Source of the DNA: Devosia sp. Root635
GTDB taxonomy: Bacteria; Pseudomonadota; Alphaproteobacteria; Rhizobiales; Devosiaceae
DNA length: 64,000 bases
Direction: 5' to 3'
NCBI RefSeq assembly: GCF_001427605.1
Contig: NZ_LMGZ01000012.1
Span: 187,071 to 251,070, forward strand
Shown here: positions 49,656 to 59,434 of the stretch, piece after piece
How positions within the stretch are numbered: position 1 is the stretch's first letter
Layout: each line of letters starts with the position of its first letter
Notes under the pieces: generated by a model
What the model was told of the DNA's origin: nothing
Seen by the model: the letters and a program-made list of their open reading frames with translations, nothing else
The model's database searches: none
Program-made: the position numbers and the translations under genes

Positions 49656-49723
49656 GGAACGGGCCTGTGAGACGGTATTGCCGAACACTTATATCCGATG
49701 GCTTGCGATGTCATCCCGGCGGA

Positions 49724-51286
49724 CTAGCCCCGCCGCCCCATCCGACGGAGCAGCAGGCCCAGTTTCTGGGCGCCGGTGATGTGGACCAGCGTGAAATAGA
49801 GCACCATGCCGAAGCCGACCAGTACGGCCAGCAGGCCCGCCTGCTGCCAGAGCGGGACGCCGCTGGCGAACCAGGCCGCGCCACGCCAGGCGAGCAAAGA
49901 GAGGGCGCCGCCCATGACGATGCTGATGGCGATGATCAGCCCATGCTTGATCCACTCCGCCCTGGTCAGAGCAAAATGGCCGCGCCGTGCCAGGAACAGC
50001 GCCAGCAGCAGGGCATTGAGCCAGGCCGAGGCCGAGGTGGCGATAGCAATGCCGACATGGACCAGGCTGGGGAACAGCAGCAGCGACAGAGCGATATTGG
50101 TCACCACCGAGATGGCGGCGAAAAAGGTCGGCGTGAGCGTGTCCTCGCGGGCGAAATAGCCCGGCTGCAGCACGCGGATCAGCACATAGGCGGGCAGGCC
50201 GGTGGCAAAGGCGATCAGCGCTTGCGCCGTCTGGGTGGTGGCCAGCGCGTCGAAGGCGCCACGCTCGAACAGCACGCGCACGATGGGCTCGGCCATGGCG
50301 ATGAGGGCCGTCGCGGCGGGCATGGACAGCAGCATGGCGACCAGCAGCGACTGGTCCTGGGTGGCGCGTGCCTCGGCATCGCGGCCGCCCCCGAGATGGC
50401 GGGAGAGTTCGGGCAGCAGCACCGTGCCGATGGCGATGCCGATAATGCCGAGCGGCAGCTGATAGAGCCGGTCGGCATAATTGAGGATGGCAATGGCATT
50501 GTCGGCGCCCGAGGCGATGATGGTGCCGACGAAGATATTGATCTGGGTGATGCCGCCGGTGAGGATGGCCGGCACGGCCAATATCCAGAAGCGGCGCACT
50601 TCCGGATCGAGCCGGGGCAGGCGGAGCGTGGGTACGAAATCGGCGCGGCGGATGGCGCCGTAGACCAGCGCCAGTTGCGCCAGCCCGCCGGCCATGGTGG
50701 CCATGCCGACCCAGGTGGCGGCGCCTGCCGGATCCTGCGCCCAGAAGGTCACCAGCGGGATCAGGGCGGCGATATTGACCAGGTTGAGCAGCACCGGCGC
50801 GAAGGCGGCGGCGAAGAAGCGGCCCAATGAATTGAGGATGGCGCCATAGGCGGCCATCAGCGACATGCAGGCGAGATAGGGGAACATGATCCGCGTCAGC
50901 AGGACGGTGAGATCGAATTTTTCGGGATCGTCAACAAAGCCGGGGACGAAGGCGACCATGATCTGCGGCATGAAGATTTCGGCGAGGATGGTCACGCCCA
51001 CCAGCATGGCGACGAGCCAGGCCATGATGCGCGAGGCCAGCTCGAGCGCCGCATCGCGGCCGTCACGCTCCAGCGCGCCGGAAAACAGCGGTACGAAAGC
51101 GGTGTTGAAGGCGCCCTCGGCGAAGAGGCGCCGGAACAGGTTGGGAAAGCGGAAGGCCGCAAAAAAGGCGTCTGCCGCCGGCCCGGTGCCGAGCACCGCC
51201 GCCATCAGCGCATCGCGGACAAAACCGGCGACGCGGGAGACGAGGGTGAGGCCGCCGACGGAGAGGAAATTGCGGTAGAGGCTCAT
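49724..51286 (-). CDS. murJ: Lipid II flippase MurJ (MviN)
   Basis: 520-aa membrane protein of the MOP superfamily with about 14 transmembrane helices that flips lipid II for peptidoglycan synthesis. Conserved N-terminus LTLVSRVAGFVRDALMAAVLG and FFAAFRFPNLFRRLFAEGAF with the essential charged residues. Start at 51286 (MSLYRNFLSVGG). Preceded by repeat D and glnD. Confidence 0.94.
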   Translation of the reverse strand: MSLYRNFLSVGGLTLVSRVAGFVRDALMAAVLGTGPAADAFFAAFRFPNLFRRLFAEGAFNTAFVPLFSGALERDGRDAALELASRIMAWLVAMLVGVTILAEIFMPQIMVAFVPGFVDDPEKFDLTVLLTRIMFPYLACMSLMAAYGAILNSLGRFFAAAFAPVLLNLVNIAALIPLVTFWAQDPAGAATWVGMATMAGGLAQLALVYGAIRRADFVPTLRLPRLDPEVRRFWILAVPAILTGGITQINIFVGTIIASGADNAIAILNYADRLYQLPLGIIGIAIGTVLLPELSRHLGGGRDAEARATQDQSLLVAMLLSMPAATALIAMAEPIVRVLFERGAFDALATTQTAQALIAFATGLPAYVLIRVLQPGYFAREDTLTPTFFAAISVVTNIALSLLLFPSLVHVGIAIATSASAWLNALLLALFLARRGHFALTRAEWIKHGLIIAISIVMGGALSLLAWRGAAWFASGVPLWQQAGLLAVLVGFGMVLYFTLVHITGAQKLGLLLRRMGRRG

Positions 51287-51315
51287 GGTGCGATGGCCGA
51301 AGGCGTAGTGCTTGC

Positions 51316-51448
51316 ACACCCTCCCCCTTGAGGGGAGGGTAGCGCAGCTCGGCCGATCAGGCCTAGCGAAGCTGGGGAGGGGGTAATCCTGTGGGTCACG
51401 GAAGGACCCCCTCCCTCGATCCCTCCCCTCAAGGGGGAGGGAGGCGAT
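51316..51448. repeat. Family-D palindromic repeat between murJ and glnD
   Basis: Long family-D element: CCTCCCCCTTGAGGGGAGGG at one end and CCCTCCCCTCAAGGGGGAGG at the other, with an inner GCTCGGCC/GCCTAGCG section and a CTTGGGGAGGG/CCCTCC section. It separates murJ from glnD in the otherwise continuous minus-strand string. Confidence 0.75.
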
Positions 51449-51478
51449 GGGGCCGTGGGCTCAAGGGCCATATCGGCC

Positions 51479-54271
51479 CTACCCATTGGCCACCTTCTCG
51501 CCCCGCGGATGGAACACCCCCATCAGCGCGTCGTGGATTTTGCGCTGGCGCGGCTTGGAGATGATCTTCTGGCCGGTGAGGTCGGTGATGTAGAAGACGT
51601 CCACCGCCTTTTCGCCATAGGTGCCGATATGGGCCGAGCCGATGGTGAGGTTGAGGTCGGAAATCTGGTGGGTCAGCGAATGCAAGAGGCCCATGCGGTC
51701 GAGGCCGGACACCTCGATGACGGTGAATTTTTCCGACAGCGCATTGGAAACCGTGACCTGCGAGGGCAGGGCGAAGGGCCGCAGCCGCTTGTTGTGGCGG
51801 CTTTCCTTGCCCAGATCGATGAGGATTTGCCTTTTGCCCTGCAGCAATTGCTTGACCGTATCGATGATGCGGGTGGCGCGGACCTTCTCATCCTCATCGC
51901 TAGTAAAGGAGCGGCGCAGCCGGAACGTATCGAGGGCGTGGCCGTCGCGGGTGGAAAATATCTGCGCCCCGATGATGGAGGCGTCCTGCATGGTGCAGGC
52001 GCCGGCAATCAGCGACAGCAGGCGCGGATGGTCGGGCGTATAGAACGAAACTTCAGTAATGCCCTCGAAGGCCTTGACCCGGATGGAGCCGGCAAACCCC
52101 TCGCCACCCATGTCGGCCTGGCGGATCATGCGGGCATGTTCCACCTGCAGTTCCGGCTCGGCGCGCAGCCAGTAATGGTCATAGTGGCGCGCCACATAGG
52201 CTTCCACGTCGGCTTGCGGCCAAGCCTCGAGCGCACGGGCCAGGGCGCGGCGGGCATCTTCGATGCGGTCGGACTGGGTGACCTGGCTGTGACCGCCCGA
52301 CAGCAAGGGTTCGGTGGCGTAGTAGAGGGCGCGCAGCAGGCTGCCCTTCCAGCCCGTCCACACGCCGGGGCCGACGGCGCGGATATCGCATGCGGTGAGG
52401 ATCATCAGCAAAGCCAGGCGCTGCGGCGACTGCACCACATCGGCAAAGGCCTTGGCGGTTTCGGGATCCTGGATATCGCGCGCCTGGGCGATCTCGCTCA
52501 TCAGCAGGTGATATTCGATCAGCCAGGAGACGGTGTCGGTCTCGGCGGGGGAGAGGCCGAAGCGCGGGCAGAGCTTGCGGGCGATGCGGGCGCCGGCAAT
52601 GGAATGATCCTCGGGGCGGCCCTTGGCGATATCGTGCAGGAACAGCGCGACATAGATCAGGCGCGTATCGTTGAGCTGGGGCAGCAGCTCATGAGTCAAC
52701 GGCAACTGGTCGCGCAGCCCGCCATTGGCAATATCGGCCATGACGCCGACCGAGCGGATAAGGTGCTCGTCCACCGTATAGTGGTGGTACATGTTGAACT
52801 GCATCAGCGCGACGATCTTGCCGAAATCGGGCACGAAGCGGCCGAGCACGCCGCTCTCGTTCATCTGGCGCAGGATGCGCTCCACCGAGAGCGGGCTGGT
52901 GAGGATGGTCAGGAAGTGTTCGTTGGCCTTGGGGTCATGCCGCAGCGTGTTGTCGATCAGCCGCAGCGAACGGGCGATATGCTTGATGGCGTCGGGATGG
53001 AACAGCAATTGCTCGCGCCCGGCGACGAGGAACATGCGGATGAGGTTGACCGGGTCTTTCTCGAACACATCGGGCGCCGCGATATTGAGCCTTCCGGTAT
53101 CGAGCACGAAATCGGTCTCGCCCTTGATCCTGGACTTGCCCGAGCGGAACGGGGCCAGCACGCGGCCGACTAGATCCATATCCTTGGCGTGGTTGAATTC
53201 GAGGCTGGCGCAGATGATGCGGGTAAGGTCGCCCACATCCTTGGCGACGAGGAAATAGCGCTTCATGAAACGCTCGACGCCCAGCATGCCGACGCGCTGG
53301 GCATAGCCCATGCGCTCGGCCAGTTCGGGCTGCACGTCGAAGGTCAGCTTTTCCTCGGCGCGGCCGGTGACGAAATGGAGGTGGCAGCGCACCGCCCACA
53401 AAAAGTCCTCGGCGCGCGAGAACAGCCGGTATTCGGCGGCCGAGAGCACGCCCTTGCCCACCAGCTCGTGCGATGTCTTGACCTGGTAGAAGTACTTCCC
53501 GATCCAGAACAGCGTATTGAGGTCGCGCAACCCGCCCTTGCCGTCCTTGATATTGGGCTCGACCACATAGCGGGTATTGCCCATCAATTTGTGGCGCTCG
53601 TCGCGCTCGGCCATCTTGGCGGCGATGAATTCGGGGCCGGTGCGCGGCATGATCTCGGTTTCGAACCGCGTGACGAGCTGGTCGAACAGGCCCTTGTCGC
53701 CGGTCAGGAAGCGGGCTTCGAGCGTCGCGGTACGCACCGTCATGTCGGCGCGGGCCATGCGGATGCACTCATCGACCGAACGAACGGCATGGCCGACCTT
53801 CTGGCCGAGATCCCAGAGCATGTAGAGCACATATTCGGTAACCTGCTCGCCCCAAGGCGTCTGCTTGTAGGGCAGGATGAACAGCAGATCGATATCGGAG
53901 CCCGGCGCCAGCGTGCCGCGGCCATAGCCGCCGACGGCGGAGAGCGCGATGGCTTCGGCGCCGGAGGGATTGTCGACCGGATAGACGCGGCGCGTGGCAA
54001 ACAGATGCACCGCGGCAATGATCTCGTCCTGGGCATTGGAAAGGTTCTGCGCGCAGCGCGCGCCCTTGCCTGACGCGAGCAGTTCGGCCTCGGCCTGCTT
54101 GCGCGCCTCCGCCAGCGTCTTCCTGATATGGGCCAGCACGACGGCGCGGGCCGTGGAAGATTTGGGCGCTTCCTCGCCGATCGCCGCATCGAGCTCGCCG
54201 AGAATGACCTCGGCCGGCTTGAGGGAGAAGAGCGGTTTTCGCGGCTTTGCCTCAGCTTCGGCGAGCGTCAT
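51479..54271 (-). CDS. glnD: PII uridylyltransferase/uridylyl-removing enzyme GlnD
   Basis: 930-aa nitrogen sensor that modifies PII proteins. Nucleotidyltransferase motif GGYGRGTLAPGSDIDLLF at about 114-131, HD phosphohydrolase region with LFLHDIAKGRPEDHS, and two C-terminal ACT domains (EVSFYTPDHPRLLSLIAGAC and VSGLDRMGLLHSLTHQISDL). Starts 20 bp inside the end of mutS. Confidence 0.96.
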   Translation of the reverse strand: MTLAEAEAKPRKPLFSLKPAEVILGELDAAIGEEAPKSSTARAVVLAHIRKTLAEARKQAEAELLASGKGARCAQNLSNAQDEIIAAVHLFATRRVYPVDNPSGAEAIALSAVGGYGRGTLAPGSDIDLLFILPYKQTPWGEQVTEYVLYMLWDLGQKVGHAVRSVDECIRMARADMTVRTATLEARFLTGDKGLFDQLVTRFETEIMPRTGPEFIAAKMAERDERHKLMGNTRYVVEPNIKDGKGGLRDLNTLFWIGKYFYQVKTSHELVGKGVLSAAEYRLFSRAEDFLWAVRCHLHFVTGRAEEKLTFDVQPELAERMGYAQRVGMLGVERFMKRYFLVAKDVGDLTRIICASLEFNHAKDMDLVGRVLAPFRSGKSRIKGETDFVLDTGRLNIAAPDVFEKDPVNLIRMFLVAGREQLLFHPDAIKHIARSLRLIDNTLRHDPKANEHFLTILTSPLSVERILRQMNESGVLGRFVPDFGKIVALMQFNMYHHYTVDEHLIRSVGVMADIANGGLRDQLPLTHELLPQLNDTRLIYVALFLHDIAKGRPEDHSIAGARIARKLCPRFGLSPAETDTVSWLIEYHLLMSEIAQARDIQDPETAKAFADVVQSPQRLALLMILTACDIRAVGPGVWTGWKGSLLRALYYATEPLLSGGHSQVTQSDRIEDARRALARALEAWPQADVEAYVARHYDHYWLRAEPELQVEHARMIRQADMGGEGFAGSIRVKAFEGITEVSFYTPDHPRLLSLIAGACTMQDASIIGAQIFSTRDGHALDTFRLRRSFTSDEDEKVRATRIIDTVKQLLQGKRQILIDLGKESRHNKRLRPFALPSQVTVSNALSEKFTVIEVSGLDRMGLLHSLTHQISDLNLTIGSAHIGTYGEKAVDVFYITDLTGQKIISKPRQRKIHDALMGVFHPRGEKVANG

Positions 54272-56957
54272 CGCGGATTTTCTTCAACTCGTAGAGCGCT
54301 TCGATCGCTTGCTTGGGGGTCATCTCGTCGGGACGGACGGCATCGAGCGCAGAATGTACCGGGTCTTTCTCAACGGGCGGTGAAGCCGGCTGATGCGCGA
54401 AAAGTGGCAGATCGTCTAGCACGCTGGCCTTCTGGCTGGAAGAGGCGGTGCCGGCCGAGCGCTGCTCCAGCACGGTGAGAACCTGGCGCGCCCGCGCCAG
54501 CACCGGCTCGGGCAGGCCAGCCAGCCGCGCCACCTGGATGCCGTAGGATCGATCGGCGGCGCCGGAGCCGACTTCATGCAGGAACACCACCTCGCCCTCC
54601 CATTCGCGCACTTTCATGGTGACGTTGGAAACCCGGCTCAGCGTCTTGGCGAGACTGGTCAGCTCATGGAAATGGGTGGCGAAGAGGGCCCGGCAGCCAG
54701 TGGTTTCATGCAAAGCTTCGACAGCGGCCCAGGCGATGGAGAGGCCGTCGAACGTCGCGGTGCCGCGGCCGATTTCGTCCAGCACCACCAGAGAGCGCCG
54801 CGTGGCGCGATTGAGGATGGCCGCTGTCTCGACCATTTCCACCATGAAGGTCGAGCGGCCATGGGCGATGTCGTCGCTGGCGCCGACGCGGGAGAAGACG
54901 CGATCGACCACGCCGATATGGGCCGAGCTGGCCGGCACGAAAGAGCCCATCTGCGCCATGATCGCAATCAACGCATTCTGGCGCAGGAAGGTGGATTTGC
55001 CGCCCATATTGGGCCCGGTGACCAGCCAGAGTCGCCCGCCGCCAAGGGCATCGTCGCCCGAGAGATCGGCATCGTTGGCGACGAAGCTCTGGCCCTCGGC
55101 CGAGACCATGTCTTCCACCACCGGATGGCGGCCGCCGACAATGGCAAAGGCCAGCGAGTCGTCGATATCGGGCCGGACATAGCTGCGCGTGGCGGCCAGA
55201 TGCGCCAGGGCGGTGGTGACGTCGAGTTCGGCCAGTGCATCGGCCAGCTCGCGCAGGTCTGCGGTGCGGCTCAATACGTCGTAGCGCAGGCTGGCAAAGA
55301 CCTTGAGCTCGATTTCCAGTGCCGCCTCATGCGCACGGGCGATGCGGCCTTCGAGGTCGGCCAGTTCGGTGGTGGTGAAGCGCATGGCATTGGCCAGCGT
55401 CTGGCGGTGGATGAATGTCTGCCGATGCGGCTCTTCGAGCAACCGCGTGCCGTGCCCCGCCGGCACTTCGACGAAATAGCCGAGCACGCCATTGTGCCGG
55501 ATTTTCAGCGAGCGGACGTCGGTTTCCTCGATCAACCGGGCCTGCAGGGCGGCGACCACGGCGCGGGTTTCACTGGCCAATGCCCGTTCGTCATCGAGCG
55601 CCTGGTCGTAACCCCTGCGGACAAAGCCGCCATCGCGGCTGAACAGCGGCAATTCGTCGTCCAGCGCCAAAGCGAGTTCGGAAGCCAGCGGCAAGGGCGC
55701 GGCGGCCAGCGTCTGCGCCAGCCGGGCCAATATAGCAGGGGCGTCCTCGACCCGGCCGAAATGCTGCGCCAGCGCCGCGGCGGCGCTCACCGCCTTGCCG
55801 ATGGCCGCCAGATCGCGGGGGCCGCCCCGGTCGAGCGCCAGCCGGGTCAGGGCGCGGGCGAGGTCCGGCACGGTCTTGAGATCGGCGCGGAGGCGCCCGG
55901 TGAGCAAAGTGTCATTGGCGAGCAGGCCCACCGCATCGAGCCGTTCATTGATGGCGACAGCATCTGCCAAAGGCGACGCCAGCCGCGCCGACAGCAGCCG
56001 CGAGCCGGGAGCCGTGACGGTGAGGTCGATCACCTGCCGCAGTGAGCCGCGCTGCTGGCCGCGCTGGGTCTGGTGCAGTTCGAGGCTGGCGCGGGTGGCC
56101 TGGTCGATGGCCATGCGGCGCGTGGCGGTATCGGCAACCGGCGCGCGCAGGGCGACGCCGATGCCCTTCTGGCTTTCGCGCACATAGGCCACGACCGCAC
56201 CCAGGGCCGCCCTTGCGGCGCGGGACAAAGCGGTTGGGTCGAAGCCGCCATCGGGAAAGGCGACGCGCAGGCTTGATATCGCCGCCTCGCTGTCAAAGCT
56301 CTCGGCCGGTGCCGCATGGGTGATGGCGGTCCAGGCCGGGGCGAAAAGATGCCGCTCGACCAAAGCCGCACGCGTCGCCTCGGCCAACAGCAGTTCCGCC
56401 GGGTCGATACGGGCCAGTTCGTCCTGCAACTGCTCGGCAGAAAGATCGGCGGTAAAGGTCTCGCCGGTCGATACATCGGCCCAGGCCAAAGCAAAATCGG
56501 TCTCGCCATGCCGCACCATGGCCAGCGCGGCGAGGAAATTGGAGGCGCGCGCATCGAGGTGATCGTCCTCGGTCAGCGTACCGGCCGTGATCAGACGCAC
56601 AACGTCGCGCTTCACCACCGATTTGGCGCCGCGTTTCTTGGCCTCCCTGGGGTCTTCCACCTGCTCGCAGATGGCGACGCGGTGGCCCAGCTTGATCAGC
56701 TTGTTGAGATAGTCGTTGGCGGCGTGGATGGGCACGCCGCACATCTGGATATCCTCGCCCAGATGCTTGCCGCGCTTGGTGAGCACGATGCCCAAAGCGG
56801 CGCTGGCGATCTCGGCATCCTCGAAGAACAGCTCGTAGAAATCGCCCATGCGGTAGAACAGCAGATAGCCGGGATTGACCGCCTTGATCTCGAAATACTG
56901 CGCCATCATCGGCGTCAGGGCCGGGGTCTGCGCTTGTTCGATGGGCGGCTGATCCAT
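54252..56957 (-). CDS. mutS: DNA mismatch repair protein MutS
   Basis: 901-aa mismatch recognition ATPase. N-terminal mismatch-binding domain with the conserved FYELFFEDAE after GDFYEL (Phe-x-Glu mismatch reader), C-terminal ABC-type ATPase with Walker A GPNMGGKSTFLRQ and LDEIGRGTATFDG. Start at 56957 (MDQPPIEQAQTPALTPMM) by homology; 102 bases of upstream open frame are not conserved. Convergent with nothing; DUF2189 gene lies 130 bp upstream on the same strand. Confidence 0.96.
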   Translation of the reverse strand: MDQPPIEQAQTPALTPMMAQYFEIKAVNPGYLLFYRMGDFYELFFEDAEIASAALGIVLTKRGKHLGEDIQMCGVPIHAANDYLNKLIKLGHRVAICEQVEDPREAKKRGAKSVVKRDVVRLITAGTLTEDDHLDARASNFLAALAMVRHGETDFALAWADVSTGETFTADLSAEQLQDELARIDPAELLLAEATRAALVERHLFAPAWTAITHAAPAESFDSEAAISSLRVAFPDGGFDPTALSRAARAALGAVVAYVRESQKGIGVALRAPVADTATRRMAIDQATRASLELHQTQRGQQRGSLRQVIDLTVTAPGSRLLSARLASPLADAVAINERLDAVGLLANDTLLTGRLRADLKTVPDLARALTRLALDRGGPRDLAAIGKAVSAAAALAQHFGRVEDAPAILARLAQTLAAAPLPLASELALALDDELPLFSRDGGFVRRGYDQALDDERALASETRAVVAALQARLIEETDVRSLKIRHNGVLGYFVEVPAGHGTRLLEEPHRQTFIHRQTLANAMRFTTTELADLEGRIARAHEAALEIELKVFASLRYDVLSRTADLRELADALAELDVTTALAHLAATRSYVRPDIDDSLAFAIVGGRHPVVEDMVSAEGQSFVANDADLSGDDALGGGRLWLVTGPNMGGKSTFLRQNALIAIMAQMGSFVPASSAHIGVVDRVFSRVGASDDIAHGRSTFMVEMVETAAILNRATRRSLVVLDEIGRGTATFDGLSIAWAAVEALHETTGCRALFATHFHELTSLAKTLSRVSNVTMKVREWEGEVVFLHEVGSGAADRSYGIQVARLAGLPEPVLARARQVLTVLEQRSAGTASSSQKASVLDDLPLFAHQPASPPVEKDPVHSALDAVRPDEMTPKQAIEALYELKKIRDDARRS

Positions 56958-57059
56958 AAGGGCAAAGGGTCTCGGCGAGGAAGCCGAGACCTTATGGCGT
57001 TCGGGGCGGAAATCCAACCTTTGGCGCCTGATTACCCCCACGTTCGAGGCGGCCACCAA

Positions 57060-57086
57060 CCTCTCCCTTCGGGGGAGAGGTGAAAG
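57060..57086. repeat. Short family-D hairpin repeat
   Basis: CCTCTCCCTTCGGGGGAGAGG followed by TGAAAG; equivalent to the tract at 1298-1330. It lies in the 130-bp gap between the DUF2189 gene and mutS, within the same minus-strand group. Confidence 0.5.
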
Positions 57087-57087
57087 A

Positions 57088-57903
57088 TTACATCCCTCTG
57101 ATCACCGAAGCCGGCTCGACCACCTTGCGGTAGAGATGCCAGGTCGCGTGGCCGAAGATGGGGATCACCACCGCGAGACCGACAAACAGCGGCAGTGAGC
57201 CGAGGAAGAGGCCGGCGCCGACGATGACACCCCAGGCCAACATCGGCCCCGGATTGGCCATGACGGCACGGAACGAGGTTTCGATGGCGACGAAGGCGCC
57301 GACATCGCGATCCAGCAGGAGCGGAAAGGCGATGACCGTGGTGCAGAGCGTCACCAGCGCGAACAGGGCCCCCAGCATGGTGCCGGCAATAAGCAAGGTC
57401 ATGCCGCCCGGCTCGGTGAGAATCTGGTTCATCAGTTCGCCCAAAGCCTGCGGCGTGGATGAGCCGAAGAGCCCCTCATAAAGCGCCTGCGCCGCTGTCA
57501 GCCACAGGGTGAACAGCACCAGCAGCATGACGCCCAGCGCGGCGATGGAGCCGATGGCAGGCGAATGCAGTACTTCGAAGGCATGCGACCAGGAGGTGTC
57601 GAGCCCCTGCTCGCGCCGCCGCGAAATCTCGTAGAGCCCCAGGGCCGCGAAGGGACCGACCAGCGCGAAGCCGCCGGCCAGCGGATAGAGCAGGGGCCAG
57701 GTGTGATAGCCGTTCATCCACACGGTCAGCACGATGCCGACAATGGGGTAGATCAACACCAGTAGGACATAATGGCTGGGCTTTTCCCAGAAATCGGCGG
57801 CGCCACGCGCCAACACCTCGCCGAGATCGGCCAGGGTGATCTGCCTGATCATCGGCATATCCAGTTTGTCGCCGGCGCCGGACATGATGTGCATTTGGGC
57901 CAT
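57088..57903 (-). CDS. DUF2189 family membrane protein
   Basis: 271-aa integral membrane protein with about six helices; the central region (YVLLVLIYPIVGIVLTVWMN, then FALVGPFAALGLYEISRRRE) is characteristic of DUF2189. Start at 57903 (MAQMHIMSGAGDKL) has GGAGGAGAG. Cytoplasmic N-terminus; function unknown. Confidence 0.87.
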   Translation of the reverse strand: MAQMHIMSGAGDKLDMPMIRQITLADLGEVLARGAADFWEKPSHYVLLVLIYPIVGIVLTVWMNGYHTWPLLYPLAGGFALVGPFAALGLYEISRRREQGLDTSWSHAFEVLHSPAIGSIAALGVMLLVLFTLWLTAAQALYEGLFGSSTPQALGELMNQILTEPGGMTLLIAGTMLGALFALVTLCTTVIAFPLLLDRDVGAFVAIETSFRAVMANPGPMLAWGVIVGAGLFLGSLPLFVGLAVVIPIFGHATWHLYRKVVEPASVIRGM

Positions 57904-58045
57904 GCTCAACTCTCCTCCGTTTGCTCGGAGGTCGCAGCAACTGCGAGAGCGCATGACCGGCGCGCGACGCAAGGACTGCGACCGCTGATCGGAGAAGATT
58001 ACGCCCGGCACCGGAGGTTGTCGCCCCCGATGCCGGAAAATGTGA

Positions 58046-59317
58046 TCAAACCCTGGCCAGAGCCTGCTCGATATCGGCGATGATGTCATCGACATGCTCG
58101 ATGCCGACGGAGATGCGGACGAGGTCTTCCGAGACACCGGCCTTTTTCAACTCTTCGGGCGAGAGCTGGCGATGGGTGGTCGAGGCAGGATGGCAGGCCA
58201 GCGACTTGGCGTCGCCGATATTGACCAGTCGCAGGATCATATCGAGCGCATCGATGAAGCGGCCACCCGCTTCTTTGCCACCCTTGATGCCGAAGGAGAG
58301 AATGCCCGAGCCGCTTCCCTTAGAGATCTTCTGCGCCACGGCATGATAACGGCTGTCCTTGAGGCCGGCATAGCTGACCCATTCCACCTTGGGATGGGCC
58401 TGCAGATATTCGGCCACCTTCTGGGCGTTGCTGCAATGGCGCTCCATACGCAGGCCGAGGGTTTCGAGGCCCTGCAGGATCAGGAAGGCGTTGAAGGGCG
58501 AGAGCGCAGCGCCGGTATTGCGCAGCGGCACGACGCGGGCACGCCCGATATAGGCCGCCGGCCCCAGCGCCTCGGTATAGACCACGCCGTGATAGGACGG
58601 ATCGGGCTCGTTCAGCACCGGAAAGCGCTTGGCATTGGCCTTCCAGTCGAATTTCCCCGAATCGACGATGATGCCGCCGATCGAATTGCCGTGGCCGCCG
58701 ATATATTTGGTCAGCGCATGCACGATGATGTCAGCACCGAAATCGAAGGCGCGGGTGAGGTAGGGCGTCGCCACCGTATTGTCGACAATGACAGGCACGC
58801 CATGGCGATGGGCGATTTCGGCGATGCGCTCAATATCGACAACATTGCCGGCAGGGTTGCCGATGGACTCGAGGAAGACCGCCTTGGTCTTGTCGTCGAT
58901 GGCCTTTTCAAAGCCCTCATAGTCGTCGTGATGCACCAGCCGCGCTTCGATGCCCTGGCGCGGAAAGGAGTGAACGAACAGGTTATAGGTGCCGCCATAG
59001 AGCTGGGAGATCGAGACGATATTGTCGCCGACGCCCGCAATGGTCTGAATGGCATAGGTAATCGCCGCCATGCCCGAGGCGACAGCCAGCGCACCGATGC
59101 CGCCTTCCATTTCGGCCACGCGCGCTTCGAGTACCGCCGTGGTCGGGTTCATGATGCGGGTATAGATATTGCCAGCGACCTTCAGATCGAACAGGTCGGC
59201 GCCGTGCTGGGTGTCGTCGAACGTGTAGGACGTCGTCTGGTAGATCGGCACGGCAGCGGCCTTGGTCGTAGCTTCCGATTCGTAGCCGTGGTGAAGGGCG
59301 ATGGATTCGAGTTTCAT
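58046..59317 (-). CDS. metY: O-acetylhomoserine aminocarboxypropyltransferase (sulfhydrylase)
   Basis: 423-aa PLP enzyme of the Cys/Met metabolism family making homocysteine from O-acetylhomoserine and sulfide. PLP-binding lysine in the segment [21 protein letters not shown]-terminal [20 protein letters not shown]. Start at 59317 ([11 protein letters not shown]) with GGGAG. It feeds methionine to the MetK encoded at 25.4 kb (inference). About 140 bp separates it from the DUF2189 gene with no clear terminator. Confidence 0.93.
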   Translation of the reverse strand: MKLESIALHHGYESEATTKAAAVPIYQTTSYTFDDTQHGADLFDLKVAGNIYTRIMNPTTAVLEARVAEMEGGIGALAVASGMAAITYAIQTIAGVGDNIVSISQLYGGTYNLFVHSFPRQGIEARLVHHDDYEGFEKAIDDKTKAVFLESIGNPAGNVVDIERIAEIAHRHGVPVIVDNTVATPYLTRAFDFGADIIVHALTKYIGGHGNSIGGIIVDSGKFDWKANAKRFPVLNEPDPSYHGVVYTEALGPAAYIGRARVVPLRNTGAALSPFNAFLILQGLETLGLRMERHCSNAQKVAEYLQAHPKVEWVSYAGLKDSRYHAVAQKISKGSGSGILSFGIKGGKEAGGRFIDALDMILRLVNIGDAKSLACHPASTTHRQLSPEELKKAGVSEDLVRISVGIEHVDDIIADIEQALARV

Positions 59318-59434
59318 TATGGACTCCCTGTTCACTCGTGAGCGCCAGAATCCTTGGTTACCCCGCAAATGACAAGGCACAGGGAAGGCAGATCGTCCTC
59401 CCCCGCGCCCATTTGTTGGAATGAAAAGCCCCTT